Assembly: GCF_040869045.1 (NCBI RefSeq)
Contig: NC_090319.1
Location: forward strand, 50,192,779-50,256,778
Direction: 5' to 3'
DNA: 64,000 nt
From: Eurosta solidaginis
Taxonomy: Eukaryota > Arthropoda > Insecta > Diptera > Tephritidae
Numbering within the stretch: position 1 is the stretch's first letter; each line of letters opens with the position of its first letter. The position numbers were made by a program, and so were the translations under genes. The notes under the pieces were generated by a model, which saw only the letters and a program-made list of their open reading frames with translations, was not told where the DNA came from and searched no databases. Positions 63,813-64,000 of this stretch are shown piece after piece.

Positions 63813-64000
63813 GATAAAGGTCGTAGCAGTGATGTAATTTTATTGAATTAAGCTGGACAGCAGCTACCTAATTCACTATTTTCATCTGCTTCATAATATT
63901 CATCTGCCCTATAATGTAGGCGCTAAGTTTATGTTCAAATAATGAGCTTGTGGATTTATTAGATTACAAAGTTTAACAACACTAAAGATTGTTTGTAGTG
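63813..64000. other. No recognised feature
   Basis: About 190 bp to the window end with nothing recognised. Confidence 0.4.

Overview
This window looks like non-coding, transposon-saturated nuclear DNA of a higher fly (Diptera, Schizophora). A tephritid fruit fly is my best guess, from overall character rather than any diagnostic gene. The reasons are the AT-rich background with GTATGTAT/CATACATA tracts, LINE tails ending in AACCTAACCT, gypsy LTRs with ATAT target duplications, DINE-1/HINE-like elements with internal minisatellites, and several fold-back MITEs. I recognise no intact host protein gene, rRNA or functional tRNA. Almost every recognisable coding segment belongs to a mobile element, and nearly all are broken.

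Layout. 0-9 kb: tRNA-related SINE pieces, a Helitron 3' end, a TIR MITE, a hAT-like fold-back MITE split by a P-element-like insertion, and a degenerate ATTTCGG array split by a solo LTR. 9.4-11.5 kb: an internally deleted LINE with RNase H. 12.6-15.75 kb: the most interesting object, a Transib/RAG1-like transposon whose terminal repeats begin with CACAGTG and resemble a recombination signal sequence, carrying a broken transposase and a nested tRNA-derived SINE. It abuts a LINE reverse transcriptase at 15.75-16.64 kb. 17-23 kb: a fold-back MITE, two decayed copies of an RTE/BovB-like LINE and a second RNase H LINE fragment. 23.6-26.6 kb: two HINE-like elements (family A). 26.9-28.9 kb: a LINE whose RNase H is split by a solo LTR. 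29.5-33.3 kb: a THAP-like remnant, a complete hAT-like MITE, an inverted CCCGACA-rich repeat and a Helitron.

35.9-49.6 kb is a nested block. Two family-A elements in opposite orientation carry 130-bp tandem arrays of about 14 and 20 monomers and flank or interrupt family-B elements (about 180-bp repeats). Both families share an architecture: a 5' hairpin, an inverted copy of the 5' motif near the 3' end, a 3' hairpin, a CCTTACTT-type terminus and insertion in T runs. 50.1-50.6 kb is a TATCGAT-rich array. 53.2-56.9 kb is a near-complete pair of 652-bp LTRs around an intact gag-protease ORF and an integrase tail, with reverse transcriptase, RNase H and integrase core absent. 57.3-61 kb: a split SINE, back-to-back Helitron ends and a Helitron helicase fragment. 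61.1-63.8 kb: the longest RTE-like LINE copy (729-codon open frame).

The genes do not form a pathway; the window records successive nested insertions. All family assignments come from motifs and termini read by eye, without database searches.
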